Under the pieces are notes generated by a model. That model had not been told where the DNA came from. It made no database searches and saw nothing but the letters and a program-made list of their open reading frames with translations. From DASZBR01 sp035943935 (GTDB lineage: Bacteria > Pseudomonadota > Gammaproteobacteria > DASZBR01): a stretch of 64,000 bases of DNA. A program made the position numbers and the translations under genes. The stretch lies in assembly GCA_035943935.1 (NCBI GenBank), contig DASZBR010000017.1:62001-126000 (forward strand), in the 5' to 3' direction. Shown one piece after another: positions 1 through 9,016 of the stretch (positions are counted from its first letter, which is position 1; every line of letters begins with the position of its first letter).

Positions 1-3000
1 TGTAAGAGGGCCGTCAAAGTGCTCTAATTTCTCGGTCAGATATTCTATAAAACCACCTTTTTTCTTTACAAAGTATTTATCCGCTTCTCTCAGTCCATCG
101 CTTGCAAGAATTACACATGCTTCTTCGTTTTCACCAAGGTCTACTGAACCGTCATAGATCTCAGGATCATGCCTTAGTAAATTGCCATGTGACGTACCAC
201 CAATCGCGCGTGTCATATTGAGACCGGGTTTTCCGTTTGGTTTTCTTAGTCGAAGGGGCGCTTCATCGTCGCCATCTAACTCATCTTTGATGAAGTTATT
301 TTCTCCAATGCGCGCTACTTCTGTTAGGTTTTCGCAGTCATGTAATTCGTTGATAGGTTCGCATTTAATAATTTTTTTAGTTGTTTTGTCTCTGATAACT
401 AAAATGGCTTGGCTATCACCGGTATTTGCTAGCGAATACGAATCCCCATCTACTATGCAGACGAGGGCTGTTGACGCTTGGTGCTTATCTTGGCAAATGT
501 CGTGAAGTGTTTCGATGCTTCTATAGAGAGCATTTGCTCTTTGATCCAGTGTGAGTGAAGAATATCTGCTATCAAGTTCGCCTGTGGTAAATGTATCTTC
601 GTTTTGTGCTGTGGCATATCGACCTAAACGTCCTCCTTTCGTTGTCGCTATTTGCACAATTCCAGCATCACGCGTGCCAGTTGTGGTATCAATGATGTTG
701 TAGAGTTCTGTGAGTATGAAATCCACAGGTTTCGAACCATTATTAGCCAAAATTTGCGCAACCATTGCAATAGCTTCATCCGATTCAATGCCTGCATTTT
801 TGAGCGACCATAAAACAGGCGCTAAGCATTTGAATACAACTCTTGGGTGATCGTCATCGTTGAGTTTCCTGGTCAGAAAACTAGCGCCAAATCGTTGATC
901 CACAACTTCTTTGCATTGAACATCTGTTTTCTCAGGATGTCTTTGTTTGTATTCCACATAATACTTTCTTTTTTCTTGTGTAAATACTTGTTCTAAATCT
1001 TTTACAAGAAGGACATTCAACAAGGAATCTTTTTTCAGAAAGTCTTCAGAACCTTTTTGCTGTTGAATAAGTATTCGGAAAACATCGTCTTGTGAAAATG
1101 AGATGCCTGGGCTTTTATGTTTCACAAAGCTTGCAATGAGTTTATGAGCTCTATTTGTATCAGCTTGTGCATCCTTGAGGTGTTGTAAAAACTCAAGGAA
1201 ACATTGGTCAGGATTCTTCTGAAAAGTCACTTTAAAATCCTGTGAAAGCATTTGATTTAACAGGGATTCTTTTTCATGTTCAATCAGTATTTTATAAAGA
1301 TAATTTTGTGTAACGGGGATCCCCAAGTTGTTTTTTTCTACAAAGTGACGAGTCATTATATAAAGCTTTGCCTTATCAACGCCTGCATTCTGGAGGTGTG
1401 TTAAAAAAGATATGAAAAATTCATCAGGGTTATCTTTAAAGGTTACAGTGAAATCATGTAAGAGCAGTTGATTTAACGGAGAATTTTCTTCGAGGTAATC
1501 TCCACGCTTTTCTCCGTATTGAATGAGTACTTGGATAATTTTGTCGAGCTGAGCTTTGTTATCTTCTCTGAATTTAGTGGCTGAAGCGTTCAGGTCCAGA
1601 TTGTTTTCGCGAGAATTCCAGAGATGTAATACAAATTGCGCTTGAATATTGGCGGTGAGATTTTTTTTGGATTTCGGCATATTAAGCAGATTTATTTTAG
1701 CATTCATATGATCATCGTCAGATCGTATTTTTTCGCGTTCTTTTTCTAACCACTTTGCTAGAATAATCATCGCATGCTCAGCTGCTTCTGGCTTAAAAGT
1801 CATTGAGTCAGTAGCGAGGAATCCAATCAGCATGGTTAATAGTTTAGAGGATAGAATGGGATGAGTGGTTTCACTAAAAAAAGTTTCTACTTCAGCTCGG
1901 TGCTGTTCGTATGACGGTTCTCCCTGAGAAGTAGGAACGGTGATTAACAGTGAAGCGTCTTCAGGTGCGATATCAAGACTGATGGAGAGATCTATATAAG
2001 GGTTTACATATTCCCTATATAAATTATCTATGAATTCATAATCATCGCCGAGACTAGCTGAAATAAAATCTAGAGTAAGGCTCGGAATACTGTCGTGGTT
2101 ACGTAAGAATGTATTGCCAGGGTTTTTCTTGCGCTCAATTTCGAGCAAATGCTGAATTACAGTACGCCTGAGTTGTGGATCATTACCAACAAGGCCTTCT
2201 AATTTTTTAAGCACCTCTACGCAAGCAGGCCTATTTTTTTTGAAGTCCCCGCCGCATTTCTCATAGACGTTATAATATTTTTCAAGTTCTTCAGGTGTTA
2301 AATTATGTGCATCGGCAGGAATAGGGAGCATGAATAAAACAGCTTGAATCGCTAGGCTTTTATCTTTATCAGGGTGGTTCCCCCCTTCTTTTTTAAATAA
2401 AACGCGAAGACAATAATCTGTATATTCGAAATCAGGGGCTTGTAATTTATTCTTCCATTTCCCCAGAATTGTTTCTTGGTTAAGAGATTGGGAAAAATCT
2501 AAATAATCTTTTTCCAGTTCGGCGTTGAGATCGCGTAACATTTCAAGCTTTGCAGCAGTGCCTTGTTGGACAAATGCGCTGTCATGTTTTTGAAGCTTCT
2601 CTGTGTCGGAAAGTTTGCTATCGTACAAGATTCTGTTTAGTTCGCTTGCCCAATCAAAATAGAAGTATTCTTTGAGTGCATCGTGTTTCTCTTGTATTTT
2701 TTTCTGTAACGCAGCCGTAGTTTCTTCTTTCAGCGTTACCTCAAAATTTTCTTTTAGTGCTCTTGATACTTTGCTTCCGTCAATGACTTCGCCATTTTTA
2801 GCATTAGATTTGTCAGCATGACCATCAAAAAGGGCGCCACCAAGTGTTACTGTAATGTTATCTGTCGAACCATTTTCAATTGCTTTTTGAATTAAATGCT
2901 CAGATAGTTTCTCAAAACCACCTTCAAATGCTTTTATGGTTGCAGTAAGGGATTCTATAAATCTTGTAGAGCTCATTGGGATACCGTTTTCTTCTGAGAG

Positions 3001-5001
3001 TCCGTCACTCGCGAGAATTACACAGGTATCTTCATCATCATTTTTCTCAATGATTCTATGTGTGGTATCGGCATGGTGTCTCAATCCCCATTTTTCATAT
3101 TCACAGTCTCCGATAGACCGTGAAGATCCAATGGCACTACCATCCACTCCTACTTTCAATCTCGATTTTATAAATTCAGCTTTAATCTTAGTGTCAGAAT
3201 CTATTTCGACTTCAAGCTTAGCGATATGATCTTTTTCGTCTTGATGGTAACCATCGTGTGCCTCGTTAAGTACTTCACAGGTAACTTCGCCAGTCTTTTT
3301 ATTTTTGCGGATTAAAATAGCGTGACTATCACCAACAGATGCAATGGAGTATGTGGTTTTAGTTTTTTCAGGATTTTCGGTTTTTACACAAGCAACAAGT
3401 GTGGACCCAATACTTTGTTCTTGGCCACAACGTTCTTGAAGTTTCGCAACAGTGTTTTTAAGAATGGTTGCTACTTCATCAGGAGTGAATGCGCTAAGGT
3501 CATTCAGTGTTTCGGGACTCACATTTGCAAAAGTGTCTTCGTTTACGGTGTATCTTCCGCGAACTCCACCTTGTGTGGTCGCAACGCCTGGAGCAGGTGT
3601 TTGAATTTCAAAGTTGATTCCATCGTACGAAAGGGCGTCAAATTTTGCTTTTACAATTCCAGCTGCATTTTCTGGTATTGTGTAGCCGTAAAAATAATCC
3701 TTAATGAATCTTTGAGTAATTTGTAGAGCTGTGCTCTGGGGCACGTTTGCATTTTTGAGGCGACGTAATAAATGTCCTAAGGTTTTTTCAACAAAGCCTG
3801 TGTATAAATTATCAGGAATTCTCGGCGCCTTTAGCTCTTTATTAATTTTTCTTGCCTCTATCTCTTTATCAATTTGTTCTGCTACTTCCTCAGAAAGTAT
3901 TAAATTAATATTAAAGGCGGCTCTAAAAAATTGAGCAAAAAAACTGTTCGGTTGAGGGAAATCACGGTGAGCTGTCCCTTCTTGAATAAGTTGTTGGAAA
4001 ACTTCTTCAATCAGCAGATGGTTATTAGATTTTTTAAAGGTAACAACAAACTTTTCAAAGTCTGTGTCAGTAAGTTTGGTGTAATTGTCAGTTATGACTT
4101 TCAGAGTTTCTGCTAAGTTTTCATCGGTGAGTACAGGGAGCTTTTCTAGTTTTGCGAGAACGACCTTAGAAGATTTTTCAGTGTCAAATTTTGCCTTGAT
4201 GGCGGCTTTGGTTTTTTTCGTTACTTTATTTCTGCCGACAAAATCAATTGCTAGTGTTACTTTTTCTTCGTTTTTATCAACGTTTTCCAGCTTCATCGCA
4301 TCTACGGTTGGAGTAAGGTAGCCTTCTATAGTCATCAAAATATAGCTTGCGATATCTCTCTCAGAAAAATCGATGTTACAAGCGGCGAAGTAAATAACCA
4401 GTTTTTCAAGTATTTTTGAAGTCAGCGTGGGATCTTTGGCACTACCCAGGATTTTTTCAAGCGCAGGACTTTTTTGTTCTGGCAGTGCGACTTTAAATTT
4501 AGACGGAGACGGGGATGATGACTGGGGTTGAAGTATTAATCCCAGCTGTACTTGTGTATCAAGGTAACTTCCAAAATTTAATTGAGATACCTTACCAGCT
4601 AAATCGTGAGCATACTTTTGTATCTCATGCTTATAATCTTCATCTTCAAGAGACGCAATAAGAAAGTCCATGGCGAGACTTTGATCGACATAGCGAAAAA
4701 AATTAGCTTCTGTTTGTCTTTTATTTTCTATTTCGATTAAAATTGGGATAACTACATCGAGTTTTTTCTGGTCTCCATTACACAGCTGTTTCCATTTTCC
4801 GATAAAAGCTGCATTTGCTTTACTGAGAGTTTCTTTTTCTGCAAGCAATTCTGCATCATCAGCGTTATCTCGGAGTGCGTTAGTTATTTGCCCAAGTCTA
4901 GTGGCATTTTCTGCATAAACATCATAATCACGCTCAAGCTTCGCCCGCAGATCTTTTAGATCATTAAAATCGACTGATGCTTCGACGGATACCTCTTGCA
5001 T
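1..5001 (-). CDS. Giant protein with two degenerate PP2C-type phosphatase domains (partial, C-terminus outside window)
   Basis: Reading from ATG at 5001 (GAGGT Shine-Dalgarno just upstream) the frame stays open for 1667 codons to the window edge, so the C-terminus is missing. Two PP2C/PPM-like domains are seen. The first (about residues 470-730) has NED at 487-489, GDS at 557-559, RSIGD at 628-632, ASDG at 664-667 and STDNIT around 712-717. The second (from about 1448) has NED at 1467-1469, GDS at 1528-1530, RAIGG instead of RAIGD at 1598-1602, and ASDG at 1633-1636. Neither has the metal-binding DGHGG motif between NED and GDS. Similar helical stretches precede both domains, so the module looks duplicated. 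Three related helical repeats of about 77 residues lie between them (about 1170-1350). The protein could be a secreted phosphatase or pseudophosphatase acting on host proteins, which is inference. The gene stands alone; a weak -10 (CATAAT) lies upstream. Confidence 0.8.
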   Translation of the reverse strand, partial: MQEVSVEASVDFNDLKDLRAKLERDYDVYAENATRLGQITNALRDNADDAELLAEKETLSKANAAFIGKWKQLCNGDQKKLDVVIPILIEIENKRQTEANFFRYVDQSLAMDFLIASLEDEDYKHEIQKYAHDLAGKVSQLNFGSYLDTQVQLGLILQPQSSSPSPSKFKVALPEQKSPALEKILGSAKDPTLTSKILEKLVIYFAACNIDFSERDIASYILMTIEGYLTPTVDAMKLENVDKNEEKVTLAIDFVGRNKVTKKTKAAIKAKFDTEKSSKVVLAKLEKLPVLTDENLAETLKVITDNYTKLTDTDFEKFVVTFKKSNNHLLIEEVFQQLIQEGTAHRDFPQPNSFFAQFFRAAFNINLILSEEVAEQIDKEIEARKINKELKAPRIPDNLYTGFVEKTLGHLLRRLKNANVPQSTALQITQRFIKDYFYGYTIPENAAGIVKAKFDALSYDGINFEIQTPAPGVATTQGGVRGRYTVNEDTFANVSPETLNDLSAFTPDEVATILKNTVAKLQERCGQEQSIGSTLVACVKTENPEKTKTTYSIASVGDSHAILIRKNKKTGEVTCEVLNEAHDGYHQDEKDHIAKLEVEIDSDTKIKAEFIKSRLKVGVDGSAIGSSRSIGDCEYEKWGLRHHADTTHRIIEKNDDEDTCVILASDGLSEENGIPMSSTRFIESLTATIKAFEGGFEKLSEHLIQKAIENGSTDNITVTLGGALFDGHADKSNAKNGEVIDGSKVSRALKENFEVTLKEETTAALQKKIQEKHDALKEYFYFDWASELNRILYDSKLSDTEKLQKHDSAFVQQGTAAKLEMLRDLNAELEKDYLDFSQSLNQETILGKWKNKLQAPDFEYTDYCLRVLFKKEGGNHPDKDKSLAIQAVLFMLPIPADAHNLTPEELEKYYNVYEKCGGDFKKNRPACVEVLKKLEGLVGNDPQLRRTVIQHLLEIERKKNPGNTFLRNHDSIPSLTLDFISASLGDDYEFIDNLYREYVNPYIDLSISLDIAPEDASLLITVPTSQGEPSYEQHRAEVETFFSETTHPILSSKLLTMLIGFLATDSMTFKPEAAEHAMIILAKWLEKEREKIRSDDDHMNAKINLLNMPKSKKNLTANIQAQFVLHLWNSRENNLDLNASATKFREDNKAQLDKIIQVLIQYGEKRGDYLEENSPLNQLLLHDFTVTFKDNPDEFFISFLTHLQNAGVDKAKLYIMTRHFVEKNNLGIPVTQNYLYKILIEHEKESLLNQMLSQDFKVTFQKNPDQCFLEFLQHLKDAQADTNRAHKLIASFVKHKSPGISFSQDDVFRILIQQQKGSEDFLKKDSLLNVLLVKDLEQVFTQEKRKYYVEYKQRHPEKTDVQCKEVVDQRFGASFLTRKLNDDDHPRVVFKCLAPVLWSLKNAGIESDEAIAMVAQILANNGSKPVDFILTELYNIIDTTTGTRDAGIVQIATTKGGRLGRYATAQNEDTFTTGELDSRYSSLTLDQRANALYRSIETLHDICQDKHQASTALVCIVDGDSYSLANTGDSQAILVIRDKTTKKIIKCEPINELHDCENLTEVARIGENNFIKDELDGDDEAPLRLRKPNGKPGLNMTRAIGGTSHGNLLRHDPEIYDGSVDLGENEEACVILASDGLREADKYFVKKKGGFIEYLTEKLEHFDGPLT

Positions 5002-5077
5002 AACGCTACCTCATGGGTGAAAAACAAACATTGCAGGGCGCTATTATGACACAAAAAACGTGGGATTTTGTAGGTTT

Positions 5078-6337
5078 TTAGGGGATTCTTTTGATTCTGG
5101 CGCCGAGTTGACGGAACTTTTCTTCAATGCCTTCATAACCTCGGTCTATATGGTAAATACGGTCTATGATGGTATCGCCTTCAGCCGCCAAGCCCGCAAG
5201 GACTAAGCTGGCCGATGCGCGGAGGTCAGTCGCCATGACAGGCGCGCCGTACAAGGCTTCAACGCCCGTACAAATGGCTGTATTGCCTTCGAGTTTGATG
5301 TTCGCGCCCATACGCTGTAGCTCTAGGGCATGCATAAAGCGGTTTTCAAAAATGGTTTCGGTGATGGTTCCTGTACCTTCGGCGATAGTATTTAAGGCCA
5401 TCAACTGCGCTTGCATATCCGTTGGAAAAGCAGGATAGGGCGCTGTTTTGATGTTTACCGCCTTAGGACGATTGCCTTTCATGTCTAAACTAATCCAATT
5501 GTCGCCTAAATCGATATGCGCGCCAGCCTCGTCGAGTTTCATCAAAACAGCTTCTAAAAGGGTCGGCTGGATGTTCTTGAGTTTGATTTTGCCTCGTGTA
5601 CACGCCGCTGCGGTTAAATAGGTTCCTGCTTCAATGCGATCCGGAAGGACGTGATAAGTACCCCCATGTAAATTTTTTACGCCCTCTATATATATAGTAT
5701 CGGAGCCTGCGCCTGTAATTTTGGCGCCAAGTTGATTCAAAAAGTTAGCCAGATCAACGATTTCGGGTTCACGTGCAGCGTTTTTAAGGGTCGTTGTGCC
5801 TTCTGCTAACACGGCAGCCATCATGACGTTTTCAGTGCCGGTGACAGTGATCATGTCGAATACAATATTCGCGCCTTTTAAACGACCCTTTGTTTTAGCG
5901 TGAATATTGCCATTTTCGATGAGGATTTCGGCGCCGAGCGCTTCCATCGCGCGGATGTGTAAATCCACGGGACGCGCACCGATGGCACATCCGCCGGGTA
6001 ATGAAACAATCGCTTCGCCAAATCGAGCTAATAAAGGACCTAAGACTAAAATGGATGCACGCATGGTTCGCACTAAATCATAGGGCGCCGTGAAATCACG
6101 TACGGAACTTGAATCGATCGTGATATGGGTTTTTTCATCAAACGTAAATTGTGTGCCTATCGTTCCCAATAAATTCAGCATGGTGGTGACGTCGTTTAAA
6201 TGTGGCACGTTGGAAAGTTTGACGGGTGCTTCGGTAAGCAAACAAGCGGCAATGATGGGAAGTGCTGCATTTTTTGCGCCCGACACGATGACTTCGCCGT
6301 TAAGGGGCACATTGCCTGTAATGATTAACTTGTTCAT
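5078..6337 (-). CDS. murA: UDP-N-acetylglucosamine 1-carboxyvinyltransferase
   Basis: MurA transfers enolpyruvate from PEP to UDP-GlcNAc, the first committed step of peptidoglycan synthesis in the cytoplasm. The 419-residue length is typical. The N-terminus with SGAKNAALP and the active-site loop GGCAIGARPVD (Cys117, the residue attacked by fosfomycin in the family) are intact. The start at 6337 has CCGGAGT as Shine-Dalgarno. The gene is divergent from metN, with 86 bases between them. It is convergent with nothing; the PP2C gene downstream runs the same way but has its own leader of 76 bases. Identification is secure. Confidence 0.97.
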   Translation of the reverse strand: MNKLIITGNVPLNGEVIVSGAKNAALPIIAACLLTEAPVKLSNVPHLNDVTTMLNLLGTIGTQFTFDEKTHITIDSSSVRDFTAPYDLVRTMRASILVLGPLLARFGEAIVSLPGGCAIGARPVDLHIRAMEALGAEILIENGNIHAKTKGRLKGANIVFDMITVTGTENVMMAAVLAEGTTTLKNAAREPEIVDLANFLNQLGAKITGAGSDTIYIEGVKNLHGGTYHVLPDRIEAGTYLTAAACTRGKIKLKNIQPTLLEAVLMKLDEAGAHIDLGDNWISLDMKGNRPKAVNIKTAPYPAFPTDMQAQLMALNTIAEGTGTITETIFENRFMHALELQRMGANIKLEGNTAICTGVEALYGAPVMATDLRASASLVLAGLAAEGDTIIDRIYHIDRGYEGIEEKFRQLGARIKRIP

Positions 6338-6423
6338 TTGAAATAACTCCGGAAAAGTCTGCTTGTGATTGTACCAATTGATTCGTAAGATGTAAGGCTA
6401 ATCAACCGTATTTGAGCAAATAA

Positions 6424-7446
6424 ATGATCGAATTTCAGCAGGTCAGCAAGCAATACGCTTCGACCCACGCCCTCAAGGATATTAATTTTACTGTCCAAAA
6501 GGGCGAAATTGTTGGCGTTATTGGTAAAAGTGGTGCTGGCAAAAGTACGTTGATTCGCTGTGCCAATCTCCTCGAAAAACCCTCTTCTGGAAAAGTCTTT
6601 GTTGCGGATCAAGAACTCACCGCACTTTCAGCATCTGCTTTACGTGATGCGCGTAAACATATCGGCATGATTTTTCAGCAATTTAATTTACTCAATTCTA
6701 AAACAGTTTTTGAGAATGTTGCGTTACCGTTGAAATTAGATCATCAAAAAACAGATAAAATTTTAGGATTATTAGAGTTAGTTGGATTAAGTGATAAAAA
6801 AGATCAATACCCCGCACAATTAAGTGGTGGACAAAAACAACGTGTTGCGATTGCACGCGCACTTGCATTAGATCCCAAAGTTTTATTATGTGATGAAGCA
6901 ACGTCTGCGCTCGATCCCCAAAATACTGAAGCGATATTAACGTTATTAAAAAAAATCAATATTGAATTAGGTTTAACCATATTATTAATTACTCATGAAA
7001 TGCACGTGGTAAAACATTCGTGTGATCGCGTGATTGTATTAGATGATGGTCAAATAGTTGAAGAAGGCAAAATTGCGGATGTGTTTGCGGCTCCTCAAAA
7101 AGCCATTACGCAATATTTTGTCGATTCTGCATTAAGAGCAGAATTGCCTGGAATATTACAAGAAAAGATTTTTCCCGCACCTGCGAAAAATACCATCCCT
7201 GTCTGGCGAATTTATTTCAAGGGCCATGCCGCAGCGGAGCCAATTATTACGCAATTAGCGCGTGAATATGAATTGAATTTAAATATATTACAAGCCAGTT
7301 TGGAATGCATTCAGCATTTAACGCTGGGCATTATGATTGTTGCCGTAGATGCGGCTGCTGAAAAACATCAAGCGGGGCTAGATTTTCTGGCGCAAAAAAA
7401 CTTAAAGGTCGAGATCATTGGTTATGTGGCAAGAGAGACTCTCTGA
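6424..7446 (+). CDS. metN: D/L-methionine ABC transporter, ATP-binding subunit
   Basis: This is the ATPase of the MetNIQ importer at the inner membrane. Walker A (GKSGAGKST, residues 34-42), the signature LSGGQ and Walker B (LLCDEATSALD) are all present. The 340-residue length includes the C-terminal NIL/ACT-like domain (about 265-340) that senses methionine and trans-inhibits transport in known MetN proteins. It is the first gene of metNIQ. The metI start lies inside its 3' end. No MetJ box or methionine riboswitch was recognised in the short divergent region shared with murA, so its regulation is not visible here. Confidence 0.95.
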   Translation: MIEFQQVSKQYASTHALKDINFTVQKGEIVGVIGKSGAGKSTLIRCANLLEKPSSGKVFVADQELTALSASALRDARKHIGMIFQQFNLLNSKTVFENVALPLKLDHQKTDKILGLLELVGLSDKKDQYPAQLSGGQKQRVAIARALALDPKVLLCDEATSALDPQNTEAILTLLKKINIELGLTILLITHEMHVVKHSCDRVIVLDDGQIVEEGKIADVFAAPQKAITQYFVDSALRAELPGILQEKIFPAPAKNTIPVWRIYFKGHAAAEPIITQLAREYELNLNILQASLECIQHLTLGIMIVAVDAAAEKHQAGLDFLAQKNLKVEIIGYVARETL

Positions 7447-8077
7447 ATTATTAGTCGCAACCTGGCAGACTGTGTATATGGTCGGTGTATCAGGATTGCT
7501 GTCTATGGTTATTGGAATACCTTTGGGGGTATTGCTGTTGACGACACGAAAACACGGATTATTAGAAAATAGTTCAATACATAAAATATTGACCATTATT
7601 ATTAATATTGGTCGTTCAGTACCGTTTATTATTTTATTAGTAGCCATTATTCCCGTGACTCGATTGCTTGTGGGAACATCGATTGGAACAACGGCTGCCA
7701 TTGTTCCGTTAACGTTTTCTGCCATTCCGTTTATTGCGCGCGTGACGGAAAATGCGTTGAGTGAGATTTCATATGGATTGATTGAGGCGGGATTGTCGAT
7801 GGGTGCAACGCCTGTGCAAATTATTACTAAAATATTATTACCCGAAGGTTTGCCAGCAATAATTAATGGCGTAACTTTAATGTTAATTACGTTAGTGGGA
7901 TATGCTGCGATGGCGGGAGCGATTGGCGGTGGTGGATTGGGTGATTTTGCAATTCGATATGGATATCAGCGATTCGAAACCGATACGATGATTGTGACGG
8001 TAGCGGTATTAGTTTTATTGGTTCAAATTATTCAATATGGTGGCGATAAATTGTCTCGACATTTTGACAAACGGTAA
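7424..8077 (+). CDS. metI: Methionine ABC transporter permease
   Basis: This is the permease of the MetNIQ importer, about five transmembrane helices in 217 residues, the usual family size. The ATG at 7424 gives a normal MetI N-terminus (MWQERLSELL); a TTG two codons earlier is possible but less likely. The start lies 23 bases inside metN, so the two are probably translationally coupled. The cytoplasmic coupling region (EAGLSMGATPVQIITKILLP) contains the EAA-like signature that contacts the ATPase. The gene is followed after 12 bases by metQ. Confidence 0.95.
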   Translation: MWQERLSELLVATWQTVYMVGVSGLLSMVIGIPLGVLLLTTRKHGLLENSSIHKILTIIINIGRSVPFIILLVAIIPVTRLLVGTSIGTTAAIVPLTFSAIPFIARVTENALSEISYGLIEAGLSMGATPVQIITKILLPEGLPAIINGVTLMLITLVGYAAMAGAIGGGGLGDFAIRYGYQRFETDTMIVTVAVLVLLVQIIQYGGDKLSRHFDKR

Positions 8078-8089
8078 GAGGAATCTTTT

Positions 8090-8902
8090 ATGGTACGTTT
8101 ATTTTTTGTATTTTTATTGTCCGTATTTTTGACGGCGTGTGGCTCTAAAGAACCGGCGAATCAAATTCGTGTCGGTGTGATGAGTGGACCTGAATCAGAA
8201 TTGATGCAGATAGCCAAGAATGTTGCATTAGAAAAATATGGGTTGACCGTCAAAATTGTTGAATTTTCAGATTACAACTTACCGAATCAAGCGTTAGCGG
8301 ATGGCAGTATTGATATTAATATGTTTCAGCATATGCCGTTTTTTGTGGCGTGGAATAATGTTCATCATGCGCCGTTAGTTCCCGTTGCCAAAGGATTTAT
8401 TTATCCGATGGGAATTTATTCGTATAAAGTGGATCGTGTGTCTGATCTGAAGCCGGGCAGTATTATTGCAATTCCAAATGATCCGACGAATGAAGCGCGT
8501 GCGTTGTTGTTATTGCAAAAAGCAAAATTAATTACCTTGAAACCGAATGTTACGATTGATTCTACGCGACGCGATATTGTGTCGAACCCATTGAATTTTC
8601 AAATTAAATCATTGGATGCCGCGCAATTAGTACGAGTATTGCCGGATGTAGATGCCGCGGTGATCAATACAAATTTTGCGATTCCGGGTGGATTAAGTCC
8701 GACGCGTGGTGATAATGCCGATGCGCATTACGATGCCATTTATTTGGAAGACCGAGATTCTCTCTACGCAAATATTTTTGTGTCACGCAAATCTAATCAG
8801 CACAGCCAAAAAGTGCAAGAATTAGTCGCTGCATTTCAATCTCCACAAGTCGTCACGGCTGCGAATAATATTTTCAAAGGGAGTGCGATTAAGGCGTGGT
8901 AG
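8090..8902 (+). CDS. metQ: Methionine-binding lipoprotein
   Basis: MetQ is the substrate-binding lipoprotein that delivers methionine to MetI/MetN. Its signal sequence ends in the lipobox LTAC (Cys17), so it should be lipid-anchored. The body carries NLPA-family features, with IRVGVMSGPESELM at the N-terminus and FQHMPF and NTNFAIPGGL further on. Its length of 270 residues is typical. AAGAGGAA upstream of the ATG is a good Shine-Dalgarno. It is the last gene of metNIQ; a strong hairpin follows at 8925-8944. Confidence 0.95.
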   Translation: MVRLFFVFLLSVFLTACGSKEPANQIRVGVMSGPESELMQIAKNVALEKYGLTVKIVEFSDYNLPNQALADGSIDINMFQHMPFFVAWNNVHHAPLVPVAKGFIYPMGIYSYKVDRVSDLKPGSIIAIPNDPTNEARALLLLQKAKLITLKPNVTIDSTRRDIVSNPLNFQIKSLDAAQLVRVLPDVDAAVINTNFAIPGGLSPTRGDNADAHYDAIYLEDRDSLYANIFVSRKSNQHSQKVQELVAAFQSPQVVTAANNIFKGSAIKAW

Positions 8903-8924
8903 GAGTTTTATAGTTGTGTTGTAG

Positions 8925-8944
8925 GGGCGCGATTTATCGCGCCC
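8925..8944. repeat. Intergenic GC-rich palindrome (REP-like or terminator stem)
   Basis: An 8-bp perfect stem GGGCGCGA/TCGCGCCC closes a TTTA loop 22 bases after the metQ stop. No T-run follows on either strand, so a simple rho-independent terminator is doubtful. The sequence context (GTAGGGGCGCG...) resembles dispersed palindromic repeats of many bacteria, but only one copy was seen here. Confidence 0.5.
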
Positions 8945-9016
8945 GTGTTTCCTTGTTTATCAATCAGAATCAGAAAATTTTGACTATTTTTATAATCTAA
9001 ATTTCTTGAGTCTTTT

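Noticed and set aside
726..731. Reading the displaced FDGHAD (protein residues 726-731 of the PP2C protein, nucleotides near 2820) as a circularly permuted PP2C metal site
   Set aside because: One short match after DNIT without supporting strand order is too little; kept only as a note in the PP2C finding.
182..4321. Several plus-strand open frames of 60-134 codons in 182-4321
   Set aside because: They are antisense to the continuous 1667-codon PP2C frame, have no consistent ribosome sites and carry compositions expected of shadow frames.
6338..6423. MetJ box or methionine/SAM riboswitch before metN
   Set aside because: The 86-base divergent region contains no AGACGTCT-like repeats and is too short for a SAM riboswitch plus promoters.
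8925..8944. Calling the metQ-downstream palindrome a certain rho-independent terminator
   Set aside because: No T-run follows the stem on either strand; listed as a repeat/hairpin instead.
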